From: Cloeon dipterum
Lineage: Eukaryota > Arthropoda > Insecta > Ephemeroptera > Baetidae
DNA: 64,000 nucleotides
Reading direction: 5' to 3'
NCBI RefSeq assembly: GCF_949628265.1
Contig: NC_088790.1
Coordinates: 18,790,545-18,854,544 of the forward strand
Below the pieces are notes generated by a model. It was not told the origin of the DNA. It did not search any database and saw only the letters and a list, made by a program, of their open reading frames with translations. The position numbers and the translations under genes were made by a program. Every line of letters starts with the position of its first letter. Position 1 is the first letter of the stretch. Shown piece by piece: positions 12,801-26,811 of this stretch.

Positions 12801-15800
12801 TGCGCCTTTTTTAATTCGGTTGTAACAAAGAAACTCATTACTATTGTCGCGAATGACATTAGCAGTTCCTCATCTCCGCGTTTTAATTTCCGCCGCGCAA
12901 CGAGAAAAGTGCCCATTAAGCACTTCTGGTCCGTCCATTCACTTTAATTAGGGTCCAAACGGCGAGCCAAATCTGCTGCAAACGCGGAATTTTCGGCCGT
13001 AAAACCGGAGACGAAACCGCGTTTTTATTGCTACGTCGCAGCAAAAACAACACTAGTGTGCCCAAGTGCGAGAGCTCGGATAAAATAGCAGATTTTTCGC
13101 ACACATGCCGCATACAACCGACATTTATTTAGGGCTCGCCTGATGCTGCTCAATAAATTTGTAAACGCCGCTTTGGAGAGTAAAAAAATATAGATACAAA
13201 GACGGAGCGGCGCTCGTGGGGCTGTTGAGCTTGGCAGACAATGCCAGGAAGGAAACTCACCCCAATAAAAGCAACGTCGACGTCCAGATTTTATGGTCTT
13301 CTGTGTCTCGCCATCGCAAGCCGCACCGCACGTGTTCACTCTTCAAATCCCGTGTTCCTCTTATTATACGCAGGCAAGTTAATTTTTCTTTAGAATTCGG
13401 CACACGCGAGCGCCCAAAAGCAGCAGCAAAGATTTTTTTCTGGTCGGAGTGTGAGCAGAAGGGGGCTCACGTGGAAATGTACAGTTCATAATAAACTTGG
13501 CGGTTCCCGGCAAGAGGCGTGAATAATGAATCAGGCAAAGCTATTGTTGCTGCCCTTTATTTGTGCAGCCAGCAACATGTGAGCAGCTCAAGAGCGTTTT
13601 CCGGCTTTTCCACGCTAAATGGTTTTTGAATGTTTTATGGGTGCGATTTATGGCCTCTGGCAAGCAAAATTTTTTATGCTTCACAAGTCCCAAGCATAGT
13701 TTTTATTGTATTGTTTGAGTTTGGTGGAGAGGTCGGTCGGTGGTAGCTTTCTTTTCCCATGGGAGAAATATTCCCGCTTCAAATTTCAAAACAAAGACAC
13801 CGTGTACAAAAAACTTGATAATTGCATCTTAAAATTTTCAAACCAAGCCGATAAGCTCGCCCGTATTATGAAGTGTGGAGGAAAAATTCGAGTTATTTTT
13901 GCGATTTTGCCAGTCTTGCTCACGCTGAGAGCGAGTAAGAACAATGTAGTTTGGAATTTGACTGCCAATGCAATCATCCGCTTGAAGGTTAAAAAGCACG
14001 CAACATTGCTACTCACTTGCTGCTCAGATCTGAATAAGCGAATGAAAAAATAATTAACCAATAAAACCAAAGGTTTCATCAATCCAGTCAGTTTACGGAA
14101 GAAAATAAATGACAGCCAAATCAAAATTTCAATCGCTTTTGGCATTGGTGTGTGGACAAGCAGTCAGGCAAGGAATAACAACAATAAATTTCTGTCAATT
14201 CCGATTATGTCAAGTTTATGGTTAGCTATCGGTTTTCCTATCGACAATTTTCCAATTTGAAAACAACCAGCCAAAATAGAAGTAGTATTTCCACACTTCA
14301 GCCTAGAATCCGAAATAAAACGCGGCTTTTACCTGCGTGAACGATATGTACCCTGGCAGCGGCAGGGCTGCGAGGGCGCCAGGGTTGCTGAAGAAGACAT
14401 CCGCCTCAACAGGGTCCGGGTCCTGCTCAGGGAGAGCCGGCCTGTTGCGGCGTTTTCGGCAGCTCACGCACGAGAGGAACATCTTCCCGTGATTGCGTCT
14501 CGGGCGAGACTGACGCCGAACAGGGCGCACCTGGTCTTTTTGCGCCCCCACTTGGCCCGGCGAGATGCACGGACCACCTGCCCGTCCGTCGTGCTCGTAA
14601 GGGGTCACGTGCGCAGCGCGTCCAACACCTGCCCGTGGACCACTCGCATGTGTACAGCCAAAAAAAGCAGCATCCGCACGAGTGTACATCAAAATTAGCA
14701 CACAACTTGTAGGACCTCGCTCAGGGACGTGATAAATAGTGCACATTGCAACTATTTTTCAGGCCTCAGTGAAATTTATCTGGGCTCGCCGTTGTTTCAA
14801 TAAAAAACGACACGCGAAGATCGTTCAAATTTATTTGGCCTTTGTTAGAATAAAATTTATAAATCAATTCCTAAATAAATTACATTATTTTTACATTGTA
14901 ATACTTTATAAAAATCCTTCTCGAGCAATCCACCGTTAATATGCATAAAACATCGATAATTGAAGGCCAAACAGGGCACTAGCATTCACGGCCCTATTTT
15001 CGCGATGAGGCAACGCCTAGGGCCAAGCTAATTGCTAAGTGAGTAATAATGATAGTGTGACCTTCAGATTTGCCAATCTGCCTCTTCGATCCAGTTTTGC
15101 CAGATTTTTTGTAAAGGCAGATGGACGAGTTGTAAGTGCGTGCGCTGGATAAATTATCCACGCACCTTGCGAGGTTGACGCCAACCAGAATTGATTATTT
15201 TATACATAAAACGGTGACAAAAATTATCTTGGGGAAAAAGATTTTCTTAAATCAAAGCTGCTAAAGCAGCAGATGCAAAAATTAGTTAGATACAATTAAA
15301 AATATTTTAAAACTGTTTTAATTCTTAATTGGTCAAGGCAAAATTCCAGAAACTCCCGCGCGAACGGGAAAATTGGAATACAAAAATTTGTCGTTGATAA
15401 ATATTAATGTGAGCCTCATTAAATGGGTTTTAAAATGTTAAACTTTCACTGAAGATGTATGCTTTAGGGACGATTGGTGCCCTTCACGCTCCACCTATTT
15501 ATATCCAAGAAGGAAAGGGCGGATGTCAGTTCAATCTGCTCGTCCCAAGTGAAATAGTACTCTGCCCTCGGTGTTTTTGTTTGCCGTTCTTCTCGTCTGT
15601 ATATTAAAGAAGAGAGAGAGAGCGGAGCACGTACGCGAGACACGCGCCAGGTGATGGCCCGCGAGTAAGAAAATCCTTCCATCCTCCCTCTGCTCGTCCC
15701 TCCGCCCGGCGACCATCTGCCTCCGTTTCTTATTTTGATTAAATTGCCAGGTGCAAAGTGAGAAGCGCTTTTCACGGCCAATGTGCCGTCAACTTGACCT

Positions 15801-18800
15801 CTGCACGCGGCCATTTCTCAAAGTGCGCACAATTTTTTGCACGAAATGTTCCGGCGGCCGCACGACAAAGGAGACGATTTGCACGCTCAGTGGTGCTCAA
15901 CCTACATTATTTATTATGGCCATGATGTTTATATTAAGTAGCGAGCGAGTGCTAAATCGATATGCACGCACATGTCGTCGGCATATATTAAAAGGGGGTC
16001 TTTAACGTGCGCGCTCCCTCGCTTTATTATCTCTGCTCATCTCGCGGGATTACGAAATTATTCTAACTAGGTGGCGCCGCAATTGAATTGTCAGATTTGC
16101 ATATGGGGCCACAAAGCCTCTGGGTGGAAAGTTTTTGTCAGCATTTTACGGGATTCTTGCGGATTATGTTTGGTTTGTGCTCTGTAATTTAATTTTCGTT
16201 GCGTGCAGAGAAAATGGTAAGTTTTCTTAAACTATATCATTTATTTTTTACTACATATATAGTACCACAATCCACAATGTACTTGACATGGATGAGAATA
16301 AACAATAATAATGATTTGCGTGCATCGTTCTAATCGTAAATTATATATAGATGCCAAGCAGAATTTTACGATTATTCCAGGAGATCGATTCATAGATTGG
16401 AACACTATATTAGCTGAATTTCAAAACTGGCGCAGTGATATTACCAAATATTCCCAATGGGTGAGAATGTCGAATTTGATTGAAAAAGACCACCCAAACC
16501 TTCATTTGGGAGATCAGATTGGATCAGATCGCAGGTTCATGCAGAAAGAACCATGTTATTTGAATAGAAAATGAACAAACGATATCGACCATATGTATGC
16601 AATACTGATTAAAGACAATTTCTAAAAGAAGAAACAAGAGACCACCCAGCAGGAGTTGCCTGCCCAGGGATTTGGAATTATTTGCAATGGTTAGAGCACA
16701 ATGAGCCAAAAATTGGGAAATGTTTTTATTGCTTTGCGATGGAATGTACAGAAGCATGACCACAAGCGCTATATAGAGGAAGAATTAGTCTTATTTTATA
16801 CGTGACCAATCAGGGTTCAGGGTAAAAATGTCGCGGCCATTGATGCAAAAGAATAAACAATGCGTTCAGTGGAAAACTAACAAGCGCAGCAAAGTGCCAA
16901 GAGTGCAGTAAAGTCTGGAGTAAAAAATATATTTGTACCCTGAGCAGTGAGCACAGCTTTCTCGTCAGTGTGCAGTTCTGCTTATAAAGATCAAATCGTC
17001 TGAGTTTTTATTGACATTGCAAATTGGCATTAATTAGTTTTTTTATATATTTAATGAACATACAAGCTGAACAATGACGAACAATTTTTTTATATTTTAG
17101 AAAACCGAGTTGGAGTTTTTATATAAGGTGAAGGTATATTAAGTGGGCAAAAAACTCATGCTTCAATCAAAAGTTCATTCTTTTGTATGGAAAAAAGATT
17201 TAATGTTAATTATATCCTTTAAAAAGATAATTTATTTTAGCAAAAGCTAAATTAAATTACTTTTATAATCCGGACACGGAACAGATGGAAAAACTAAAAA
17301 GGCTTATCAAATTACTCTAAATATATATAGTTTAAATTCCCTTCTCATTAGGAACGGATAGTATAATACTAACTAAACTGCGAGTAAGTTCCGACGAGCA
17401 TTGATTATGCCGATAAAAAGCAAAGCGAGTAAAATGCCTACGCCGCTCGCTACTGTGTGAATTTTTTGCGCGCTGCCGCGCATGGGAAGATTGAAGTCAC
17501 TGATATGATTAATAACGCATACATACTACGCCCAAACAGACGATCAAAGGGCCTTGAACCTCGTAGGGAGGACTCGTTGTCAACCATTTGTTCCTTGTAG
17601 CGGTCTTCTCATTGAGGAAGAAGGACATCTGACATTAATTAACTTGTTTGTTGCCAGCAGCAGCGAAAAATGACCAGTTGGAAGGGAAAAAGGCTCGAAT
17701 TCGAGATGAGCATCAGTGTGGCGCAGCGATAAATCATCTTTCAACGTTACAATGTCGCATTGAGCGTTCATAAAGAGCGCGTGGCTTAAATTGTCGCATC
17801 TGTGGTTTGTATCGCATATAGCTATTTATACAGGAGAAAGCTTGGCCCGTTTTGGGAGTTAAAATTACTACACTGCGACATTGCTTAAGGGAATTGGGAG
17901 AATCCGAAGCGCTTTTCTTACTAAGCGCACAGTGTGAATAAATCATATATTGCATAAACATTGCAAAATCTTGTTTACAACTGCACAAGAGAGAAAACAT
18001 TACACGGAAATTGTGGTAGATTTTGTTTCCTGCAATGGAATACATTTTTTATCTAGTTTTTACTATCCTGGTCGACTAAAAAGTAATTTGATTATTTTTT
18101 AATATCCTTTTTATATCTGTAGATTATACCACATCTTGTTTAAATTATTTTTCTCCTAAACCTCAGGATTAAATAGCTACACCTCTTGGAGTTTGTTTTT
18201 TCACTAGACTAGCGATTTCATAATCGAAATTATTGTATAAAAACTAATACTGAACTCGATTATTTTGATGAGTCAATGCGGATTTAAATTCCATCAAAAC
18301 AATGTTTTCATTTCCCAAGTCTCTGGCGTCGTCCAATTATTCGCCTGTCACCATCTCAAAGAATGAATCAGTGGGGCCACTGGTTTGGAGCAGAAGTGAA
18401 AAGTGCGGGAACTGCCTCCAGAACAAATGTTTTCGCAGCGCGTGACATCAGCCAACTTTCATTGTTGTGTCAATGTCAACCGATGTATGCATGCGGCGGC
18501 CAACCAACCGCACGCATATTTGCACTCGGGCTGGATTAGAGGGACAGCTATATAGCTGGCTTTCCATCCGCAGCACAAAATCCACAAAGCACATCCTTTT
18601 AGAGGTGAGTAACGCGCACCGTTGCATGATTACAAGGCGGAAAAACCGCCGCAGAATGGCTGAGTCAGTGAGATTTGGAGAAGTATCGGATGAAATGAAA
18701 AACCTGCGGTCTGACTGTTTATTTCTAATCCTCCGGTACATGCGGTCGGCGTTTGTCATCGAACCCGCAAACAGGAGAATTTCACCCGCGGGTGCGTAAT

Positions 18801-21190
18801 TAAATAATACACGTTGGCTCAACAGCGAGCGGTCAAGTGCCACTCAAAATCGACGTGTGTTCAGTGCAGCGTAAGAATCGTTCGGCGAGGAAAGTTTCTG
18901 CTCCATCATATTGTTGATATTTTGAGACGCGCTGTCTGTTTTACTTGCTTAGTAAAGATTTGATCACAAATTCAAAGGCTGGGAAATTGATTGAAGCGTT
19001 TATTGGGGACCTCCTCGTTTCAAGCTCGTCTCATAAATTTTCCAAGTAACTCAGCTTGGCGAGTATTTCAAAACTAAATGAACTACAATAATAAAAAACC
19101 ACTGTCGAACCGAATTCAAATGCAATAGCGGCAGCTAAGTACCAATATATCAATCATCTCAAGAGGCAAGCGAGCACTTCATCAACTTTTGAAATCGAGA
19201 GTCCTTATGAACAAAAAGGAAAATCTCTCCTGCTCCACTAGCTACGAGCGCAAATAAAATTTTATTGCAGTTGGCTCTGCGCGAAATAAATTGGCCGACC
19301 GAATTCCGAGTACATAAACATAGCAGCGCAGCGCAGTACATGTATATTATGCGCTTGGTACAGTCGCCTGTGTGTACATAAACAGCATCGATGACGAAAC
19401 CAGATAAAATCTCGCCCTCAAGCCCATAAAATACGAGACACCAGCGCGGCAGCAAGTGCAAACGGACCAAATTATGCTTTCAGCCTCCCGCAGACTGAGA
19501 AAAAACTTTTATCAGTTGATGTGTATGGCTGGTCTGTCGCGTGAGCACAAATATCAAGAGGCCACGGAGACCCCCTTGAATATTGCGCTTCCTTTTCCCT
19601 GCTTGCCAACGAGCTCATTCAAACAAAAGATTGTGTACTTTGAAATTAGGTGTCTGACAGGCTCCAGTATCCGCTTGGTGGTGCTAAATTATGAGCTGTA
19701 TGAGTTTGGTTTTGAGCGTGAGGAAACCCAGACCTGATAAGTAGGTTTTGGGGAAAGAAGATGTGCCAGCTATTATAAATTATGGTATTCAAACAGAGAG
19801 TGATGAAATTTAAATCAGATAATTTGAACCAGTTTTAATTTGAGGCTGGCTACTAAAGTATATAATTATCGAACAGTAAAAATCCCAGTACTTACAATTA
19901 GCAATAATTTTTGCAATGTTGATGATAATTGTGAACCTCATTTAAAAAGGTTGACCTAAGAAGTGAAGGTTAGTGTTTCTTCTCTTTCGATTCTTTTACT
20001 GATAATTAATTTTTACACTGTATGTTTATATTGAGTCTTGCGCGGCAATTGCTGGAAATCAATATTTTTTAGTGATTTTCGTACATTGAAGTGTTTATCT
20101 AGGAGAACACTTTCTATAGTCTGCAGTTTTACCGTATTATTCAAGGTTAAAGAGCTAAAGATTTGTTGAAGTATTTTAATGAGAAACATACATTTTTTTA
20201 TTTTAATTAAAAACCAAGGTAATACAAAAAATGAAAAACTTGCGCCTCCAGCAACTCTAAAAGAAGTTTGAAAATTGTTAAGAAACAAATATTTCATTCT
20301 TGTGAAGCAGTGAGCGCCGGCAATCTTACAAAATAGTGATTTTATAGACATTCAGCCTTGTGAGTTCATTAGCCAGCTAAGTTTACTTGCTACGCACGTC
20401 TTAAGTTGTCAGTTGGTGCATTAACTAAAAGCTGGAAACACGGAGCAACGGCGTGACAACAATAGATATGCCTCGCCTAGGCGGCCTCACAATTGAGTCT
20501 GTCTCCGCGGCGATAATGAGCAGGCTGGTGACTTTTCTCTAAAATCTCGTCTATGAGTACGAGCGTGTGGCTGCGGCTGCATCTGTTAGTTTGTCACCCT
20601 CCCCTATATCAGCCCGTCGTCATCGTACTTTTTACACTGCACGCGCGCGTCTATTTTATTTTGGGCGCCCACGCCCGGCGTCGGTCGTGGAGCCGAGCAG
20701 GAAAAACCTGATTCCAAATTGATCCTTCCGCACTTCTTGTGCGCGCCTTCTCCATTTCTCGCTTTGTCTGGCGCCCATTGTTTGCCCTGTTTGTATTTAC
20801 GCTCGTCTGGCTTTGTTCGCCCTCCACGTCGCACTTCAAACGAGTTCTGTGGACGCAATTAAGGGCACTTTTCCTACTCGTGAAAAAGGCGAGGAATGGG
20901 GCTCTGGGTCGGAGCAAAGCTTTTGAGTTTTTCTGACCGCATGCCAAACACAAACCGGCATCTTTTTCAACTCCTGCTCAGCTAAATAACTTTGAACCAT
21001 CACACAGCCCAGCAAAGCCTCGAAATAATTGGCCGAAATGGGCAGTTCAAAGAGCTTTTCAAATTAATCAAATCCCCGAGTGTTATTTTTAATTAGAAAA
21101 CCGTGCACTTACCTCGGCTAGGTTGTCCAGCTGTCCGAGCCACTCGTCGAGCAGCCGCTCCGGGTCGTCAGAGGGCGACACGCCGGCCAT
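6802..21190 (-). CDS. pico: MRL-family adaptor (pico/RIAM/Lamellipodin): RA-PH, Ena/VASP-binding actin regulator
   Basis: Eight minus-strand exons join in phase: 21190-21113, 10462-10351, 9806-9699, 9364-9216, 9108-8871, 8766-8171, 7889-7356 and 7026-6802 (TAA), giving 679 residues. The first exon begins MAGVSPSDDPERLLDEWLGQL, matching the N-terminal leader of the family; exons 2-3 give SFRFSMANLED and SQDLDLDAILGEL. Residues about 150-228 form the Ras-association domain, preceded by a charged helix, and about 301-405 the PH domain (EGPLFLKEKRGWRKL through MAIRLAKHG). Residues 428-605 carry proline runs, including an EFPPPPPP Ena/VASP EVH1 ligand. MRL proteins link Rap/Ras GTPases and phosphoinositides to Ena/VASP and so to actin at the leading edge. 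The start ATG lies 9 bases after a good acceptor (TTGCAG), implying an upstream exon. Confidence 0.93.
10463..21112 (-). other. Large first coding intron of pico
   Basis: Apart from the alternative exon at 14333-14482, this 10.6 kb has only short, compositionally random open frames. GC-richer islands (for example around 11.9-12.1, 15.4-16.1, 18.4-18.9 and 20.4-21.0 kb) may be regulatory. I could match no known element, RNA gene or mobile element in them. Confidence 0.5.
14333..14482 (-). CDS. pico: Alternative first coding exon of pico (50 codons)
   Basis: On the minus strand, ATG at 14482 opens 50 codons ending ...TACATATCGTTCACGCAG at a GTAAAAG donor. The phase is 0, identical to the main first exon, so it can splice to the exon at 10462-10351. 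The peptide starts MFLSCVSCRKRRNRPALPEQ and continues acidic and proline-rich. This local GC-rich island inside an AT-rich 10.6 kb intron looks coding. The Cys pair next to a basic cluster could be a palmitoylation and membrane-targeting site. It would give a 703-residue isoform. I infer this from phase, donor quality and composition; I do not recognise the sequence itself. Confidence 0.55.
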
Positions 21191-21199
21191 CTTTCGGCT

Positions 21200-24100
21200 C
21201 TGCAACCATATTTAGATTCATGAAGAGCAGCACGCAGAGAGAAAAGAGAGAAGATGCGTGCGAAGGCGGAGAGCAAAGCAATCTGACTTCCGGCGCTTGT
21301 TTTTGTCAGCAGACAACTCTCGCGCGCGCACACACATGCTGACAAATGCAAACAGAGCCTGCTGTCCAAGCAAGCGTCCGCCGCCCCCGCCACCGTCCCA
21401 AGGAGAACCCACCCATTTCGCAAAATTATCTGACACGCAAGAAAAGCTAATTGTTTTAGCCGATTTATTAAATCTAATGTAAAAAATGTTAATATTCAAA
21501 TAGGTTTGGATTGGGCGAAAATTTAATAAATAAAATGCACGCTCTAAGGAAAGAATTTGAGGAAGGAAATCGCTTTTCAAAATGTTGTTTCATTATTCAT
21601 CTAAGTAGTTTTGATTACATATTATTGACAGCTTTTCAACAAGGAAAATCCGTTTCAACCCACTCACTTATAAATACATTAGTAATGGTAGACAAAGGAT
21701 TCAATTATCGACTTGAATCCTAGATATTCGCCATTTGTGAACAATAGCAAAGCTAGGATCCCAGTCGATTGTTGTATCCTGTGTTATCATCCTTACTTAT
21801 AAAGGTATCAATAATGAGTCGATCATTTGTTTAATTGTCGTGAAAAAGGAATTCATAGTCAACAAAAATAGAAAATACATATATACTCGGCATTTGAAAA
21901 ATGTTCAAATGAAATTGTGAAATAAACCAATTTTTTGTACGAACTTCTAATTTTTATTGGCTAGAATAGGCCCGTTATATTTTTATTCAACATGCAAGTG
22001 TTCTTTCATTTTGACAATCCATAAGAACAGCCAACTAGACAACGACTATCCATTTTGCAAGCAGATTCGAAATGGCGACCCTTCTTTTGGTCAGATAATA
22101 TTGCGAGTCGTTCTGTTGCTAGGCATTTTGCACGCCGAATGAATGGATAATGCAGATTGAAGGGGGAGCCGCGCGCGCGTTTTATTTGTATAATCTTTTT
22201 TGTTTGCACCAGAGCACTCAGTCAGCGTCGGCCGGTGAGTTGAATGAGCCCGCGTTGTGGTGCAAAAATTATTCTTGGCGGCTGGCAGAAAGCGAGGGGG
22301 AGGCTGGCCGAAATAATAAATGGCCAGATAAAGAGTTTGGGTTGGCGCCGAAACGGGCTTTCCCGCTTTTATTGCTTTACAAGGCGCGCTTTTGTGTGAT
22401 GCGAATTGTCGCGATGACAGGGGTGCGCACCAAGGGTTTGAGGCAGCCGGCAGGCAGGAAGGCGTTTTTATGCCTCGGTCCACGCAGTGGATGATACGAG
22501 ATTGCTCCCAACAATAATGAAGGCTGCTTGATCGTATAAGTTTAAGTGAAGCCAATTATCTCAGCGTGAGCGATAAGCGTAAGCAAAAGAACTCTTCTTG
22601 AGTTCATTTCGACACCTAATCTATTTTTTTCCACTTATTGTCGCAATGAGAAATGTTTTTTGTTGTTTCGTAATATAATTCCAGCCTGTTCCTGCGCCAG
22701 CCAGCTAATTTTTGGGCACGTGTTCTCCCGCCAGCCACCGGTCAAAAAGCAAAAAAAAAAAAAATAAATGAATAGAAGTGCTGGGACAAAATGGTATCTG
22801 GCTCTTCTGCAGAATGTAAGTGAAGTACTATAAAACTTCTCATCTAAACGTTTGTCAGCCACGCCAGCCGCTGCGCCAAAATTGTGCGGCTGATTCTACA
22901 GCGTGTAAGTCATTAAGATAAAAGCATACCAACTGTGACAGTCCCACACGAATTTATCTAGTATGCCTAAGTATTGAAAGATTATAAAACTTACTGACCC
23001 CCCTAGAGTGTAGTTAACATTGTTTCACAAATTCAGAGAAGAGCACAAGACATACCATTAGATTTTTCTCGGGCTGATAAACAAAATGTTGAGTTTCAAA
23101 GCCAGATATTTGTTTTTTAATGAGGCACTGATTTAGTATGATGATGTCTTTCTTTACAAAGAAAAATGACTTAATTTCTGATTCAAGGAATTACTCACTG
23201 TCAGCGCACCTCCTTCAAAAGAAGACGATGTTTTAACCAAGTTAGGATGAACGTTTGCGACACAATTCCGTTGTGGAATAAATATGCTCACCCGCGCGTA
23301 ATTAGCATGAGCATAGAGCCGACCTGATGCAATTAATTGAAGCTGCTGATATTGATCAGCGAGCTAGGCAATACGCTGAGTGGAGCACGAGGCGCGAATG
23401 CGAATGAACATACAGTCCGTGAGTGTTATTGATCAAGAATATGAGCTCGCCGCTCTCAGTCATTGGGTCTCTCGTTCAGTTCCGTTGCAAACTGCAACAC
23501 AGATGGCTCATTTTGCTGCTGCACAGCAGCGACGTCGGCTGCACCCAGCAAGGTCTCGACACGATACCGATAAATCATGACTGTGCTGTGCTGTGCACTG
23601 CATTAAGGGCTGCCGCAGCGAATGCGAAAAAACACGGCGTCGCGCCGTTCTTCGCAACAAACGGAGCCAGAGCCAGACTCGCTCGAGGCTCATGGAAGTG
23701 AGAGGAGGCGAAGAGAGAGGCAAAATTAGTTCTTGCCTCAAGCATGATATAATTGTAAAAAATATTAATATGCAGCACAAAATCAGATTTATTTGTGCCG
23801 GATTTTTTTTTCTTTGGTTTGGCAAGGCAATAACTATTTAATGTTGAAATGAAATTGTGAAAATTGTGGAAATATTCATTTAGATTGGGAGACTGATAAC
23901 AATACCTTTACAAGAGATCAATTATTTCTAAGAATGAGAACCAAAGGTGTATTTTTTCTAGTGATTTTTCGAAATATAGTGACTGCTGACAGTGAACAAA
24001 GGTAGTTGAATTGTTGCTAAAGGAGCTAAAGAATATCACAGTTAGTGGAACCATTTACTTGATTTTTTTAAATCCTATTTCCCAAGATGAGGCCCTGTTT

Positions 24101-26625
24101 CACATTTTCACAACTCTTATAAAACTTAATCTAGTTTTTTATAAATTCTTTAGACTTGCAAGAAATTTCGCAACGCCTCAACTTGTAAAATTGCACCCTT
24201 TACGCAGCTTCTTGATTTTCATTGTTTATGTTTTGTAATGTCCATGATTTGGAAAAAAATATTTTATTTCTCAAGCTTGCGGGAAATTGCAGTTTTTAGA
24301 TAAGTGATCTGTAGTACAAAAGCTTTGGACGGTACCTAATTATTGATTAATTTTTACCTCGCTTGGAAATACCATTCCATCGAAAAATCAGTCTGTATTA
24401 TTCAACAGGGTTGCATTTTCCACACAGTCACCTTCAATACAGGTTTTAACATTCATCATAAAGTTTAGACTCCCCAAAAATATAGTCATTTCTTATTTAG
24501 AGTGTTAAATATTGAAATATTTGCATTTCCTTTGATTTCAACTCGATTTTTTTAAGTTTTTCTGTCTTTGAACAATTTATAATCCCTCTCTCATGAAATG
24601 ATGTATGACGTTAACATAAACAATGGATCAATCAACAAAAAAGATAATTCATGATGATTTTTTTTAACTTTCTTCGAGCTTGTGGATTATTGCAACTCTA
24701 GAAGTTTCATTTTTAACTTTGAGGCACCAGAGTTTGTAGCATTCTTATCTGTTATGGCAGTATGACAGTTAATTAATTGAAGGCATTCAAGTGATAACGT
24801 ATCAAAGAAATTCATTGAAAATGACGTGAACTTTTGTTTTCCGCATAGCAGCTAGAATTCGTTACAACCCGTCGTTTTCAGTTGCAGCGAGCAGAGTGCA
24901 TCGATGTGCAACAAAGTGAGCAGGAAACCCAAAACCCCAAGACAAAAGGCATCTCGGAATCGCGGCGCACGTGCACCACCATTTTTTCCCGAGTGGAGGT
25001 TGAAAAATGCGCGTATCCCGCGAAAAGCTCAGATTTCTCCTTTCGGCGCCGGTCGAGTGAACGAACTGCTTTCCCAACCGCTCCGACAGTGACATTGTCC
25101 TAGCAAGGCAAGGGTGGCGAGCTGTACTTTTAATTAATCTAACATATAAGTAGGCGTCGACAGCACTTTCGAGCAGCTAAGTTTGGCGACGGAAGGGCCG
25201 AAATTTTCGAAAACGGATGTTGCTCGCCGGACGCGTGGACTCGCGCCGAGACAATGACTGGAACGTGACTTGGGAGTCGATAGCCTAGAAACGAACCACG
25301 TCTGCCGAGGGTTTATTGATTTCCGGCGGCGAACTGACCACATTCATACATATTCTCGAGATGCTGGGGTGATTAAGAGACCCGTGCCACTTGTTTTCGA
25401 ATGAATATTTATAGTTTTGATCAGAGGAAGCAATGTAATAAATGAGACAAGCCATTCATTAAAAATCCGCCGTCGACGTCAAAACAAAAGAGTTTGGGTG
25501 AGTGGGTAATTTTTTCGGAACTCATTGGCGGTGTCATCCTTTTCACCGAAGAGCAAACACAGATTATGTAATCGTGATACGTGGATAATTTATTCTTTAA
25601 ATTTCCAATTGGAGAAATAATTATTGTGAGTGTGAATTGTTATTGGCATGTGAATTGTTAAAGATATGGAGTTATTGTATTGTGTTCAAATTACATATAT
25701 ACTAAGAATAAAGGATAACACAAAAATAATGTAAACTCGTTTGTGAAACAGTATTATCTGGGACCAATAAAATTTAAAAAAAAAACGAAATTACTCGGAT
25801 CAAACGAGATCAACTAGAGTTTTATATTTATTATATAGCCCAAGCAACAAAACAAAAAATGTAAAATATTGTTTAAAGATTAAAAATTTTGTAGAAGGGA
25901 GAGCAACTACAAAAGCGAGTTTAAATTATCAGATTTGATATCGGCAGGAAATTCTCCACCGCAGATCCCCGTAACAACAAATTAAGCAACTTCCAAGCAA
26001 AGAAAATCATAAAAACTAAAGACAAAAGGATATATAATAACCACCCTCCATGATAACAAAAGGTCCCGCGGCCGATCAAAGGCTGAAATACACGTAATGC
26101 GTGATTTCAAAACGAATTAATTATTCCAAAGTGACAAGGCGATAAGAGTTGCATAATTACCCCCTTCCTAACAAGTTCAGTCACGCCAAGGTAACGGAAA
26201 ACTAAAGCATTCCACAAAAATTGATAATCGGAATATAAATCTCTCAACGGTTAACGCGATATTATTCAATCTTAATTCTGAACTTCATTGGCTCAGCTTT
26301 TCCTGATATAAACAATTCGCAAAACCAGCTGTGCCATTATCATAAGTCCAGTTTCCCGAGAAAATATTTGAATTTTATAAAATAAAAACCTCATTCGAGA
26401 AAAATTGCAAAACGAACCTCGGCGGCGTGCGGAATATTATCTGTCCGGATTTCCGGTCGGCGCGAGCTTAGTGTCCCGGCGTCCCACGCTGTTCTCGCGT
26501 CCCACACTTGGATCGGACTGGCTGCTCCCCCGTGGGTGTCTGAGTCAGAGCTGCCGTCCGAGTGGCGCCCCCGCTGACTCACCACTCCGCTCTCTCTCCC
26601 TGCCCGTGCCCTGACTCACACTCAC
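21200..26625 (-). other. 5' intron of pico; no gene seen
   Basis: It runs from the acceptor before the MAGV exon to the donor of the distal 5' exon. It includes an A-run near 22747-22766 and scattered GC-richer patches (22.1-22.5, 23.4-23.7 and 24.9-25.3 kb) that could be enhancers or alternative promoters. No convincing coding exon, tRNA or repeat family was found. Confidence 0.45.
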
Positions 26626-26808
26626 CTGGGCGAACGATGCTGGGACGCCGTCGGGCCTGAACGCGGCCCTGGGCCCTGGGTCGGCGGTCACGAGGTCACA
26701 GCTGGCGCCGGCCACTCCCACGGCCGAAAGATGCAGGCCGAAACTGCCGTAGGGAGGCTGGATGCCCGTCTCACTTGCTGCCTCCAGTGTGATCGTGATG
26801 ATGCTGTG
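26626..26808 (-). other. pico: Probable distal 5' exon of pico, open in frame with the main ATG
   Basis: On the minus strand a strong donor (TTCGCCCAG then GTGAGT) ends a GC-rich segment. Splicing to the acceptor at 21199 keeps one frame through AGC CGA AAG into the MAGV start. That frame is open for 61 codons back to a TAG at 26811-26809 and contains no ATG, so it is either a 5' UTR that happens to be open or a non-AUG extension. The surroundings (26.4-26.9 kb) are the most GC-rich in this part of the window and probably form the promoter. Confidence 0.45.
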
Positions 26809-26811
26809 CTA

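Noticed and set aside
22091-22555. 154-codon minus-strand frame in the pico 5' intron
   Set aside because: No recognisable motif, mixed composition and overlap with an equally open frame on the other strand; most likely chance.
26391-26585. Possible extra pico exon ending CGCCGAG then GTTCGT
   Set aside because: No ATG in the frame and only a moderate donor. The block is adequately explained as part of the GC-rich pico promoter region.
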